A stretch of 40,339 nucleotides of DNA from the NCBI RefSeq assembly GCF_016744255.1, contig NZ_JADGES010000022.1, positions 1 through 40,339 on the forward strand, written 5' to 3'. Origin of the DNA: Maribacter sp. (GTDB lineage: Bacteria > Bacteroidota > Bacteroidia > Flavobacteriales > Flavobacteriaceae). Position 1 is the first letter of the stretch. Each line of letters opens with the position of its first letter. The notes beneath the pieces are model-generated. The model did no database searches. It was not told the origin of the DNA and saw only the letters and a list, made by a program, of their open reading frames with translations. The translations under genes and the position numbers were made by a program. Shown in pieces: positions 9,661 through 18,483 of this stretch.

Positions 9661-9689
9661 GAAAAAGCGCAGATTTTCTGCGCTTTTTC
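9661..9689 (-). terminator. Hairpin terminator after the SusC/SusD/lipoprotein operon
   Basis: Perfect 13-bp stem GAAAAAGCGCAGA / TCTGCGCTTTTTC with a 3-base loop, 117 bases past the stop of the lipoprotein gene at 9806. The T-rich 3' arm on either strand lets it act as a rho-independent terminator in either direction. It separates the SusC/SusD operon from the peptidase operon, which would then need its own promoter. A near match to the Bacteroidota minus-7 box (TGTATTTG on the minus strand, about 9582-9589) lies upstream of the S9 gene. Confidence 0.8.
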
Positions 9690-9805
9690 TCAAAAGCTAA
9701 CTCAAATCTAACTAACCAATTTTAATTTATATATTGTCGTAAATGTCTGTTAGTTTATAGTCAAATAGAGGTGAATAATCATAGTGCTCCCTTTGCTCGT
9801 TTTTA

Positions 9806-10603
9806 TTATTGCTTAGTAAACCTATAAACCGTTTGCCCAGGAATTCCACAATTTAGTTTGGTATCATCTGAAAAAACGACTTCAAATACTTCATCATTAT
9901 CTAAGGAGTAGATGGCATTGACCTCGGCAGGTCCAAAATAATCGACACCGTCACCACAATTACAATTGTTGAACTGAAACGGAACCACGATTTCATTGCA
10001 CACCAAATTAAACACAAACGTATTTGTAGTTGAACAGAAATTTGGAAAGTTAAATGTTTCAAAGGAGCGTGCGAGACCATCTCTTTTAAGTTCAACAACC
10101 GTATTATGGCTTAAGGTAGAGCCAGCCAAGAAAGTAGAAACCTGCTCAATAAGATACATACCAGTAAATAAAGTTTCATCGACCGGGCATACTTGAAAAA
10201 TACTAATGGTCAAATTTCCAGCGCCTACTAAATCGGCACTTTTGGATACCTGAACCACCAATGCTTTTGGCTCTGTGGTAAGATTGTTGTCTACTCCTTC
10301 TATGGTAAGCGTACCTGTATATGAGTTTGCCGGCACTACTATGGAACCTACTGTATATGTATCAGCCCCAGCAGTTGTCTCTTCTTGCACAATATCAACT
10401 TCAAAGGTTCTTTCTGATTGGCTGATACTACTTACACTGATGGTTGCCTCAATTAAGCCCGTACCATCAATAATTATTGGAAGATCCAACCGTGATTCCT
10501 CAAATGATATAAAGGTTTGGCTATTATTAAAAATTACTCTATCCTGTTCACAGGATACCAATAGGACACACACTATAATAAAACTTGCTATATATTTTCT
10601 CAT
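9806..10603 (-). CDS. SusC/SusD-associated surface lipoprotein
   Basis: 265 residues, lipoprotein signal MRKYIASFIIVCVLLVSCEQD with the lipobox Cys at 18. Residues 30-135 resemble a Calx-beta or DUF1735-like beta domain: alternating strands, then TFEVDIVQEETTAGADTYT and LTIEGVDNNLTTEPKALVV. The C-terminal part (140-265) contains several Cys (FCSTTN, LVCNEIV, NCNCGDG, NCGIPG) and probably forms a second, ligand-facing domain. It follows SusD by 17 bases and ends the operon, the usual place for a substrate-binding accessory lipoprotein. The ligand is unknown. Confidence 0.75.
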   Translation of the reverse strand: MRKYIASFIIVCVLLVSCEQDRVIFNNSQTFISFEESRLDLPIIIDGTGLIEATISVSSISQSERTFEVDIVQEETTAGADTYTVGSIVVPANSYTGTLTIEGVDNNLTTEPKALVVQVSKSADLVGAGNLTISIFQVCPVDETLFTGMYLIEQVSTFLAGSTLSHNTVVELKRDGLARSFETFNFPNFCSTTNTFVFNLVCNEIVVPFQFNNCNCGDGVDYFGPAEVNAIYSLDNDEVFEVVFSDDTKLNCGIPGQTVYRFTKQ

Positions 10604-10620
10604 GACACAATTTTTTATGG

Positions 10621-12126
10621 TTAATAGCCAGGGTTTTGTTGTTCACGTAGGCCAGGATTGGCAATGAGCTCGGCCTGTGGAATGGGCAATGTAAACCTAT
10701 GATCTGTAGCAGGTAATGAGCATGCCCCATTAACTCCAACAACATTACAATCCAAAGGATCCCGTAATACCCCTTGGTTGGCACGAGTACCCAAACGTTT
10801 TAAATCATGAAATCTATGCCCTTCAAAAGCCAATTCTATACGGCGTTCATTTAAAATAGCTGCAAAAGCCTCTGTTTGATTGGCGTATGATGGTAAAGGT
10901 TGTTCTGTTGTAAATCTGGCATCGCGTAATTGCTTGATATAAGATGCGGTAGAATTAGCTGCTCCATTAATATTATCGCCATCTGCCGCTACTTCTGCCA
11001 AAATCAATAACATCTCAGAAGATCTAAATACTTTTAAATCGTTCATTAACGGTTGCGTTTCAGATCTTGGATACTTATAAACAAGCAAAATATCTTCGTT
11101 TTCAAAATCTGCTGCATTTTGATAGTCTGGTGAAATTATAGATTCTGGTCCAACATTAACATTAAACCTAATATCATCTTCGTCCAATAAATTGAACAAA
11201 GATCTTCCTATTTCAAAAAATGGACCACCATTAATTGTTTCATTGGTAAAGGCAAACTTGGCGCCAGCCCTACTTTGGCTTGCCATATTAGATACGCCAT
11301 TACCTGCACGATCAAATTCATCACCTCTAGTACGTTCAAGCTTGAAGATAATCTCTGCATTACCTGAATCCAAAAACATATTGATATATTGCTCTCTAGA
11401 AGCTATAGGGTACCTATCCAACAATTGTTGCGCATAGGTGCCTGCCAAACCATATTGTCCACGGTATGTGGCCATACGTGCCCTTAGTGCCGTAATGAAG
11501 TCTTTAGATATAAAAGTGACACTGCTTTGTTCTTGCAATAAGCTTTCTGCTTTTTGTAGATCAGTTTCTATTAAGGAAAATACTTCCGCATTGGTATTAC
11601 GAGGAAAGGTATCACTTATTAAGGGTACAAAATCTACTGCAATAACCCCCAAAGCATTGTCATCAGTCAAATCTGTTGAATAATAAGACAACAACTTAAA
11701 GTGAGAATATGCCCTAAGCGCATGGACCTGACCCAATATGTTGTTATACTCTTCTTGCTCACCATCTTTCAAAGGAATGGACTCAGCGGCTAAAATTAAC
11801 CTAGTACCCTCATTTATTTCTTCATAACTTCTTTGCCAAAATGTGAAAGCGGGCAGAGAAGTAGCATCTAAGATAAATTGGTAATCATCTACTCTTTGTC
11901 CGCCACTTATAAACCCTACGGAAAGTTCATCTGTAAAGGTCGATGAATGTGCTATGTCCTGTACTAGATCATATTTAGTATAAACACCTATTAGACCATC
12001 TTGTAAATCTTGTAAGTTTTGAAAAGCTACATCGGTAGTAATACGGCCTACTTGGTCAATATCTATGGCATCTTCACAAGCTGTGAAAAGTGCCAGACAA
12101 AATATAAATTTTATTATTTTTTTCAT
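10621..12126 (-). CDS. SusD/RagB-family nutrient-binding outer-membrane lipoprotein
   Basis: 501 residues with lipoprotein signal MKKIIKFIFCLALFTACED (Cys17). The SusD N-terminal pattern DVAFQNLQDLQDGLIGVY is clear, followed by TPR-like helices (LGQVHALRAYSHFKLLSYY) and the C-terminal signature ILNERRIELAFEGHRFHDL, with GLREQQNPGY at the end. SusD proteins cap the SusC channel and hold the substrate at the outer surface. The gene starts 10 bases after SusC, so the two are co-transcribed and should form one complex. Binding specificity is not visible. Confidence 0.95.
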   Translation of the reverse strand: MKKIIKFIFCLALFTACEDAIDIDQVGRITTDVAFQNLQDLQDGLIGVYTKYDLVQDIAHSSTFTDELSVGFISGGQRVDDYQFILDATSLPAFTFWQRSYEEINEGTRLILAAESIPLKDGEQEEYNNILGQVHALRAYSHFKLLSYYSTDLTDDNALGVIAVDFVPLISDTFPRNTNAEVFSLIETDLQKAESLLQEQSSVTFISKDFITALRARMATYRGQYGLAGTYAQQLLDRYPIASREQYINMFLDSGNAEIIFKLERTRGDEFDRAGNGVSNMASQSRAGAKFAFTNETINGGPFFEIGRSLFNLLDEDDIRFNVNVGPESIISPDYQNAADFENEDILLVYKYPRSETQPLMNDLKVFRSSEMLLILAEVAADGDNINGAANSTASYIKQLRDARFTTEQPLPSYANQTEAFAAILNERRIELAFEGHRFHDLKRLGTRANQGVLRDPLDCNVVGVNGACSLPATDHRFTLPIPQAELIANPGLREQQNPGY

Positions 12127-12136
12127 TGTTATTTTT

Positions 12137-15100
12137 TTAAAATCCTATTTCAATTCCTAACGATATTATCCTTGGAGTGGGATATTGTCTTGTCTCGGTA
12201 ACACGTGATTCGGCATCATATCCTTTCCATTCAGAAAATGTTGCCAAATTTTCAGCAGAACTATATAACTTAAGATTTGTCATACCAGTTCCTTTCAAAA
12301 ACTTTTTGGGGAAAGTATAGCCGATATTCAAAAAACGTAATCTTAATAAATCTGAACTGCCAAGAAAACGGTCACTAGTATCCCTAAACGAGGTTCCATT
12401 GGTTGCTGTTAAACTAGGAATGTCTGTAATACGGTTATCTGGGGTCCAGGCATTGAGGATATCTGTGGATAACTGAAAATTAGTCAGGGCAAAACCACTA
12501 TTGATAAGTTCATAATAAATAATATCACGCCTATCAACCCCAATAACGTAACTCAACTGGGTGTCTAAATAAAACCCTTTGTAGTTAATATTGAAACCAA
12601 AACTTCCTGTTGCATCTGGGGTAGCGTTTTTACCTGTCCAAACAGCATCTGTGTCAGGATTTGGATTTTCCGTTAAATTGCCATCGATGTCTAAAAACAA
12701 CACATTACCATTACCAGGGTTTATCCCTGCATAACGTACTAGTTTTTCCTCAAATATTTTGCCTCCATTTCTACCTATGCCAAGTATTTCTCCTGTTTCA
12801 GATGGCAAGTTACTTAGCTCATTGTCATTGTAGTTACCAACAAAGTTCAACGTTAAGGTAAGATCATTATTTTTAACAAGATCATAATGCAATGCCCAAT
12901 CTACTCCTTTATTGGTCAAATCACCAGTGTTGGAATCAATTCCTGTTGTCCCATTAATTGCTGATATCTGTAAAAATTGAAATAAATCTTCGGTTTTTTT
13001 ATGATATACATCCAAACTACCTCTCAATCTTCTATTGAATACCTGAAAATCCATACCTATATTAGTCTGGGTCACTTCTTCCCACTTCAAAGTATTGTTC
13101 CCTATTTGATTTAAAAATAAAGAATTGGCATTACCATAGCCACTACTGCTCGTAGCGTAAAAAGATTCTGAAAGATCTGGAGATGAGAAATAAGTTCCGC
13201 CTCGAATTCTTTGATTTCCAGTGGTACCATATGATGCTCTTAATTTTAAATCATTGAATACAGAATCTTCCATAAAGTTCTCATTGGAGATATTCCAACG
13301 TGCGCCAACAGAATAAAAAGTTCCCCATCTGTTTGTTGCAGAAAATCGATAAGAAGCATCACGTCTTACTGTAGCAGAGATACCATATCTACTATCATAA
13401 TCATAGTCTACATTTCCAAAGTAAGAGAATAACCCTGCATCAGCCCTAAATGCATTGGCATCGTCTACAAAGAAATCATTATCGCCATTATCACTTATAA
13501 ATGCGCTATCATCTCCTGGGGCAAAATTCCTAGGGTTTAAACCTCTTGCAAAATAACCAAATCCGCGACGGAATGCCCTAAAGTATTCTGAAAAAAGTGT
13601 AGCATCTACCGTGTGTTTACCAAAAATGTTATTATAATTTAATGATAAATTGTTGTTAAAAGAAACATCCCTATTTGTATTCTGACTTTGAAAACCAGGG
13701 GTTACATTTCCAGTTTGTGCAAAACTAAGTGACCTATAAGAGTTTGGGGGATCTACTTCATAACTGGTTGTATGTTCATAATCCACACCCAAATTTATTC
13801 TTGCTGTTAAATTTTCAGCCAATTCATAATCGGCATTAAACCCTGCTATAACCTTAACTTCTTCCTCAAGAAATTCATAATTTCTTAACCTATCGAGAAG
13901 ATAAAGGGGGGTAAGCGCAAGAGAAAATCCTTGATTTGCCAAAGTTGCTCCATCTATATATTCATCTGGAGAGATATATGGAAGAGATGCATTTACTCCA
14001 TAAAGTAAGTTTGTAGTTACACCAAATGTACCAACATCGGTTGGAATGTTATTCTTAGAGTAATTTGCCGTAACACTTGTATTGTAGTTAAATCTACCAT
14101 TAGCAGAACTTCCGGTAAGGTTATTTCTAAAAGTAAAACGTTGCAAACCTGTAGTTTTAAGAACTCCTTCTTGTTCAAAATAACCTAAAGAAGTAAAACT
14201 AGAGGTGTTTTCACCGCCTTGAGCAAATGTCAAGGTATGATTTTGCGTTATGCCTGTTCTAAAAAACAAATCTTCCCAATCTGTAGTAGGTGTAGCATCA
14301 ATTTCCGCATCAGTCAGACCTACTCCTCTTCCTCTTCCGATTACATCACGTTCAAAACGCAAGTATTCTGGAGCCGACAGAAAATCATAGTCGTGATTTT
14401 GGAGTGTAGAAAAACTTTGCGAGCCTGTATACGTAATTTTTAGAGGTGAGTTTTTTACACCTCTTTTTGTTTTGATAACAATCACCCCATTGGCTCCCCT
14501 GCTTCCAAAAATAGAAGACCCAGCTGCATCTTTAATAACGGAGATAGATTCTATATCATTAGGGTTTAAACTTCTAAAATTGTCCTCATTGACAGGCACA
14601 CCGTCCATTAAAAAAAGTGGCTCTGTGTTACCGTTTATTGAACTCACCCCTCTTATTTGCACCGAGGAATTGGCTCCTGGCTGCCCACTACCGGTTTGTA
14701 TGTCCAAACCTGCAACTTGACCAGATAGCGATTGTACAAAACTTGCATTTGGTCTAGACTCCAATGCCTCGGAAGTAAGCTGTACGCTTGAAATAATAGA
14801 TTTTTCTTTGGCCACGGTTCGGTAACCTTCAACAACAACTTCCTGCAAGGAGGTGATATCCTCTTCCAAAACCACGTTAATGATAGTTTCATTGCCGATC
14901 ACTACCTCGTGGTTTTTCATTCCCAGATAAGAAAACACCAATGTCTGCCCAGATTGTGCTTGTATGGTATATCCACCATCAAAATCGGATATGACACCTG
15001 TTGATGTACCTTTTACAATTACGCTGACTCCTAACAAAGGAGATCCTAATTTGTCGAAAACTGTTCCTTGAATAGTGCTTTGAACCTGTTCTTTTTCTAT

Positions 15101-15475
15101 AATTTGGGTCTTCACACGTTTTATAAGGGATATTTGTTTATGGTCAATTTGATATAATGTTTCTGTACCCGAAAAAACTCTTTTCAGAATAGAACTTACT
15201 TTTTCCCTCTTTGCTTTGACGGATACAATTCTTTTTAAATTGACATCTTCAAGAAGATAAAGGAATCTGAAGTTTGTTATATCTTCAATTTCATCTATCA
15301 ACCGTTCAACAGTGATATTCTTCAGATCTATAGTGACTTTTGTACGTTGAGAATAACTTTCATTTGCCTGTAAAGCAAATATGGTGGTCAACAATAAAAG
15401 AGCGCTAAGTTTCATTTTTAAATCAAATTTGAACAAAGAAGTTCCATTCTCCTTTCGTTTCAGAAGATTTTTCAT
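12137..15475 (-). CDS. SusC/RagA-type TonB-dependent outer-membrane transporter with STN domain
   Basis: 1112 residues. Signal region 1-43 with an N-terminal extension typical of flavobacterial SusC proteins, then an STN domain at about 45-120 (VTIDLKNITVERLIDEI), a carboxypeptidase-D-like domain at 135-205 (GTVFDKLGSPLLGVSVIVKG), a TonB-box-like stretch QEVVVEGY at 211-218, the plug at about 220-345 (VQIRGVSSINGN, FLMDGVPV, SIFGSRGANGVIVIKT), and a beta barrel to the end. An STN domain in a TonB-dependent protein signals to an inner-membrane FecR anti-sigma factor, which matches the FecR gene 180 bases upstream and the ECF sigma gene beyond it. Substrate uptake with SusD is expected; neighbouring peptidases suggest peptides. 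Confidence 0.96.
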   Translation of the reverse strand: MKNLLKRKENGTSLFKFDLKMKLSALLLLTTIFALQANESYSQRTKVTIDLKNITVERLIDEIEDITNFRFLYLLEDVNLKRIVSVKAKREKVSSILKRVFSGTETLYQIDHKQISLIKRVKTQIIEKEQVQSTIQGTVFDKLGSPLLGVSVIVKGTSTGVISDFDGGYTIQAQSGQTLVFSYLGMKNHEVVIGNETIINVVLEEDITSLQEVVVEGYRTVAKEKSIISSVQLTSEALESRPNASFVQSLSGQVAGLDIQTGSGQPGANSSVQIRGVSSINGNTEPLFLMDGVPVNEDNFRSLNPNDIESISVIKDAAGSSIFGSRGANGVIVIKTKRGVKNSPLKITYTGSQSFSTLQNHDYDFLSAPEYLRFERDVIGRGRGVGLTDAEIDATPTTDWEDLFFRTGITQNHTLTFAQGGENTSSFTSLGYFEQEGVLKTTGLQRFTFRNNLTGSSANGRFNYNTSVTANYSKNNIPTDVGTFGVTTNLLYGVNASLPYISPDEYIDGATLANQGFSLALTPLYLLDRLRNYEFLEEEVKVIAGFNADYELAENLTARINLGVDYEHTTSYEVDPPNSYRSLSFAQTGNVTPGFQSQNTNRDVSFNNNLSLNYNNIFGKHTVDATLFSEYFRAFRRGFGYFARGLNPRNFAPGDDSAFISDNGDNDFFVDDANAFRADAGLFSYFGNVDYDYDSRYGISATVRRDASYRFSATNRWGTFYSVGARWNISNENFMEDSVFNDLKLRASYGTTGNQRIRGGTYFSSPDLSESFYATSSSGYGNANSLFLNQIGNNTLKWEEVTQTNIGMDFQVFNRRLRGSLDVYHKKTEDLFQFLQISAINGTTGIDSNTGDLTNKGVDWALHYDLVKNNDLTLTLNFVGNYNDNELSNLPSETGEILGIGRNGGKIFEEKLVRYAGINPGNGNVLFLDIDGNLTENPNPDTDAVWTGKNATPDATGSFGFNINYKGFYLDTQLSYVIGVDRRDIIYYELINSGFALTNFQLSTDILNAWTPDNRITDIPSLTATNGTSFRDTSDRFLGSSDLLRLRFLNIGYTFPKKFLKGTGMTNLKLYSSAENLATFSEWKGYDAESRVTETRQYPTPRIISLGIEIGF

Positions 15476-15526
15476 AATTTTATAGTGTGTTAATGTGGTT
15501 AAATGTTTGGTTTAATCACTTTATCT

Positions 15527-15558
15527 AAATCGGGAAATGTTAGCGCATTTTCCGATTT
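15527..15558 (-). promoter_or_regulatory. Strong hairpin between fecR-like and susC-like genes
   Basis: 13-bp stem AAATCGGGAAATG / CATTTTCCGATTT (one G-T pair) with a 6-base loop, in the 180-base gap between the anti-sigma gene and SusC, 52 bases before the SusC start. On the minus strand it lacks a good T-run after the stem, so it may be a partial terminator, a processing or stability structure, or part of the SusC leader. It would allow different expression levels for regulator and transporter. Confidence 0.55.
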
Positions 15559-15655
15559 TTCTTTATAATAAAGTGAACAATAAACCTTTCTATTTAATAA
15601 ATAGTTTTGTGAATTAGTTGGTTTATTTCATTGGCTGTTTGGTTGAATTAGGTTA

Positions 15656-16807
15656 TTATTTAAGAATGATTTTATTATCATTAATGGTGTAACTTATTCC
15701 ATAGGTATTCTTAAAATAGTTCAAGACCACCTCTATTGGCTCATTTCCAAAATTCGCGTTGAATTTTTTTTGAGAATATTCCAAGTTTTGATTTGTAATA
15801 CTAACATTATAATGCCTTTCTAATTTCTTTAAGATATTCTCTAAATTCATTCCTCTAAAAACTAGTTCCCCTTTCATCCATGAGGTATACACATTGGTAA
15901 TTACAGGCTTTGTAGAAATATTTCTTTGTTGCCTATCAAAACTTCCTTTAAAACCTGGTTCAAGAATAACAGCATCATTTTTTTCATTTACTTGCAGGCT
16001 TACCGAACCTTCCACCAAAACAACTTCTGTAGTTATATCTTCAGGATAATTGGAAACATTGAACTGGGTACCCAATACTTGAATATCTAAATTATCGGAC
16101 GTATTTACCGTGAAAGGTCGTTTGGAATCTTTAGCTACATCCAAGAAAACTTCTCCGACTAAGAAAACCTCTCTTTTACCTTCTTTTAAAAACCTAACGG
16201 GGTATTTTAATGAAGATCCAGCATTTAGATGGGCAATTGTTCCATCGGACAATTTCAATTCAAATCTTTTTCCATATGGAATAGTCAATTGATTGTAAAC
16301 TAATTTTTTTGATTCAATCTGTGAATTGTCATATCTCAATTGATTCCCCTTTTGTGTTCCTATTACATCGCCTTTGGTATTTAAAATCTTAGTGGTGTCT
16401 CCTTCAGAAAGTACCTCAAGATTTCCATTTTCAAGTTCCAAGGTTATTGTGTCCTCACTTGGAAAAGCTATATGCTTAGTATTTTCTTTAAAGAATCCTT
16501 GCTGATACGTATACCCGATGCCGAAAAGAATAGTTACTACCGCAGCATACTTTAAAAACTTCGATATCTTTAAAGTAATAATGGAACGTTTATCTTTTCT
16601 TATTTTTTTCAATATAGAATTCTTGGTTTTCTCTGTATTGAATTCGCTCATTATATTTTCAATTGCGTAGTTAATTTTCATATACTCATTGAATGTTTTC
16701 ACATCCTTAGAGTGCTCAAACCACAAGTTCAATTTATCCCATTCCTTCTTTGATATGGAATTAGTTAGATACTTTATAATGAGTTTTTCTATATTCTTCA
16801 TCTTCAT
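15656..16807 (-). CDS. FecR-family anti-sigma factor
   Basis: 383 residues. The cytoplasmic N-terminal part (1-84) would hold the sigma factor, one membrane helix lies at about 85-103 (YAAVVTILFGIGYTYQQG), and the periplasmic part contains the FecR domain (about 175-285: GKRFELKLSDGTIAHLNAGS, GEVFLDVAKDSKRPF, VLGTQFNVS) and a C-terminal DUF4974-like domain (FRGMNLENILKKLERHYNV, FGNEPIEVVLNYF). It senses the STN domain of its SusC partner and releases the ECF sigma factor. The sigma gene is divergent, across a 220-base gap, instead of the more common upstream position on the same strand. Confidence 0.93.
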   Translation of the reverse strand: MKMKNIEKLIIKYLTNSISKKEWDKLNLWFEHSKDVKTFNEYMKINYAIENIMSEFNTEKTKNSILKKIRKDKRSIITLKISKFLKYAAVVTILFGIGYTYQQGFFKENTKHIAFPSEDTITLELENGNLEVLSEGDTTKILNTKGDVIGTQKGNQLRYDNSQIESKKLVYNQLTIPYGKRFELKLSDGTIAHLNAGSSLKYPVRFLKEGKREVFLVGEVFLDVAKDSKRPFTVNTSDNLDIQVLGTQFNVSNYPEDITTEVVLVEGSVSLQVNEKNDAVILEPGFKGSFDRQQRNISTKPVITNVYTSWMKGELVFRGMNLENILKKLERHYNVSITNQNLEYSQKKFNANFGNEPIEVVLNYFKNTYGISYTINDNKIILK

Positions 16808-16832
16808 TTAAACAAAGTCATCATACCTATTA

Positions 16833-16840
16833 CAAAGCTA
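16833..16840 (-). promoter_or_regulatory. Possible Bacteroidota minus-7 promoter box for the fecR-like gene
   Basis: On the minus strand it reads TAGCTTTG, an exact TAnnTTTG match, 25 bases before the FecR start. A TTG lies upstream (16855-16857) but the 14-base spacing is shorter than the usual 19-21, so this is a tentative call. Confidence 0.4.
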
Positions 16841-17027
16841 TTTTATCATACCACCAATATTTTGACATTATTTTTGTGATTTAGCATTATTTTTTTCATA
16901 TTTAATGCATATTTCTATATTTAATACGTACATAATAAATAATTAGTTAATTAAACATCAGTTGATTTTCCATTTTTATAGAGATAGAGAACCATCTAAA
17001 TTGTACTATAAATAATCTAGTTCTAAA

Positions 17028-17627
17028 ATGATAGAAAACTTTAGTAATAATTCTAATTTAATTCTCTATTTAAAGAAAGGGAATGAAAATGCTTATGCCT
17101 ATTTAATAGATACTTATAATCACAAGTTATGCTTGTACGCTAACAGTTTGATGAACGATGTTTCTATTTCTGAAGATATAGTTCAAAACGTATTCATAAA
17201 GGTTTGGGAAAGACGCGACAACTTAAAAACAAACCTTTCTATAAAGAGCTATTTATACAAATCGGTTTATAATTTAAGTATTAATGAATACAAAAGAAAT
17301 CAATCAGTTACTGCCTTAGAAAAAAAATACATCGAAGAGTTAGACCGTATTATAGAAGACAAAGATGACGATGCACTGGAAAAATTGATTGGATTGGTTA
17401 AAGAAGCTATTCATGAATTACCACCAAAATGCAAAGAAATTTTTCTTTTAAGTAAAAAAGAGGGATTGACCAATATTGAAATTTCAGAGTATTTAAATAT
17501 TTCTAAAAATACTATAGAAAGACAAATCAATATCGCCTTTTCTAAAATTCGTGAAAATGTTGGTGGTAAAACCAATATTATACTTTTTTTATTGTTTGGG
17601 TTTTGTCAAAATTTAAAAGTAAAATGA
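17028..17627 (+). CDS. ECF RNA polymerase sigma factor (Bacteroidota FecI/RpoE type)
   Basis: 199 residues. Sigma region 2 spans about 8-80 (LILYLKKGNENAYAYLIDTY, SEDIVQNVFIKVWERRDNL) and region 4 about 120-180 (LPPKCKEIFLLSKKEGLTN, EISEYLNISKNTIERQI), joined without a sigma-3 region, as in ECF factors. It is divergent from the FecR anti-sigma gene and should direct transcription of the SusC/SusD operon after signal transfer through SusC. A short hydrophobic tail (FLLLFGFCQN) after region 4 is common in this subgroup. Confidence 0.93.
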   Translation: MIENFSNNSNLILYLKKGNENAYAYLIDTYNHKLCLYANSLMNDVSISEDIVQNVFIKVWERRDNLKTNLSIKSYLYKSVYNLSINEYKRNQSVTALEKKYIEELDRIIEDKDDDALEKLIGLVKEAIHELPPKCKEIFLLSKKEGLTNIEISEYLNISKNTIERQINIAFSKIRENVGGKTNIILFLLFGFCQNLKVK

Positions 17628-17837
17628 TTACCCCCGTACTCATTATTGATTTATTAAAATTGTGGAGTTACTAGATTTTTGCATAATCCTAAAATCCCAC
17701 AACTTTTGGACTTGATCCGAGATTTCTTACGGGATACCCACAGGGATACCTGAAATACTCAAATAGCTTTAATAGTTGACTTTTAATAAATTTTGGAATA
17801 CCCTTCAAAACCCTTTATAAAATGGGCTTAAAAAACA

Positions 17838-17863
17838 AAAGCTTCCGATTTCTCGAAAGCTTT
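17838..17863 (-). terminator. Terminator of the tRNA transcript
   Basis: Stem AAAGCTTCCGA / TCGAAAGCTTT with one mismatch and a 4-base loop. On the minus strand it is followed by a T-rich run, and it lies 14 bases beyond the 3' end of the tRNA gene. Confidence 0.7.
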
Positions 17864-17876
17864 GTATTTACTAGTG

Positions 17877-17950
17877 TGGTCCCACATGGGCTCGAACCAT
17901 GGACCCCCTGATTATGAGTCAGGTGCTCTAACCAGCTGAGCTATAGGACC
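17877..17950 (-). tRNA. tRNA with CAU anticodon, probably tRNA-Ile2 (else elongator tRNA-Met)
   Basis: 74-nt cloverleaf on the minus strand. Acceptor stem GGTCCTA pairs with TGGGACC (one G-U), the D arm has GCTCAGCTGGTTAGAGC, the anticodon stem CCTGA/TCAGG holds the loop CTCATAA with anticodon CAT, and the T arm has GGTTCGAGCC. The discriminator is A and CCA is not encoded. CAU tRNAs can be initiator Met, elongator Met or the lysidine-modified Ile2. The initiator is unlikely because pair 1-72 is a normal G-C pair. Pairs C4-G69 and C5-G68 match determinants known for the E. coli lysidine synthetase TilS, so Ile2 is favoured, but this rule may not hold in Bacteroidota. Confidence 0.93.
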
Positions 17951-17965
17951 CGCAATTTGCGGTTG

Positions 17966-17996
17966 CAATATTACTACTTATTTTATTATGTTGCAA
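17966..17996 (-). promoter_or_regulatory. Likely promoter of the CAU tRNA gene
   Basis: On the minus strand TTG (17994-17996), 20 bases, then TAATATTG (17966-17973; consensus TAnnTTTG with one mismatch). The spacing matches the Bacteroidota housekeeping promoter, and it ends 16 bases before the tRNA 5' end. Confidence 0.5.
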
Positions 17997-18011
17997 GGAA
18001 ATTCGCTGCTT

Positions 18012-18413
18012 CTATACTATTTCTTGACACAATTCTATTAAAACTCCATTGGTTGTTTTCGGGTGTACAAACGCAACTAATTTATTATCAGCTCCTTTTT
18101 TTGGTTTATCACTTAAAACTACGAATCCTTCTTCCTTCAAACGTTCTATTTCTAAAACAATATCTTCTACCTCAAAAGCTATATGGTGAATACCTTCTCC
18201 CTTTTTTGCTATAAACTTGGCGATTGGGCTGTCTTCTTTGGTAGCTTCTAATAGTTCTATCTTATTAGGCCCTGTTTTAAAAAAAGAAGTTTTAACCCCT
18301 TCAGATACTACATGTTCCTCTTTATAACAGGTTGTTCCTAATAGTTTTTCATATAAACTATTAGACGTTTCTATACTTTTTACAGCAATGCCAATATGTT
18401 CAATTTTCTTCAA
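18012..18413 (-). CDS. mce: Methylmalonyl-CoA epimerase (VOC fold)
   Basis: 133 residues, the normal length. Interconverts (R)- and (S)-methylmalonyl-CoA in propionate and branched-chain catabolism; cytosolic metalloenzyme. It begins IEHIGIAVKSIETSN with the first metal-binding His, has HHIAFEVEDI in the second half with another metal ligand, and ends with GVLIELCQ carrying the Glu of the metal site. The start is a TTG at 18411-18413, because the homology begins exactly there (KKIEHIG) and no ATG or GTG fits. The gene is divergent from rbfA with 70 bases between starts. Confidence 0.92.
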   Translation of the reverse strand: MKKIEHIGIAVKSIETSNSLYEKLLGTTCYKEEHVVSEGVKTSFFKTGPNKIELLEATKEDSPIAKFIAKKGEGIHHIAFEVEDIVLEIERLKEEGFVVLSDKPKKGADNKLVAFVHPKTTNGVLIELCQEIV

Positions 18414-18471
18414 AATGTTACTTATTTTATATATGAATATAAGGAAAAACTAAAGTACTCCATTTTCTACG

Positions 18472-18479
18472 TACTTTTG
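18472..18479 (+). promoter_or_regulatory. Possible minus-7 box directly before rbfA
   Basis: TACTTTTG fits TAnnTTTG exactly but ends only four bases before the rbfA ATG, so a transcript from it would be almost leaderless. No clear TTG lies at the minus-33 position. Confidence 0.35.
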
Positions 18480-18483
18480 TACC

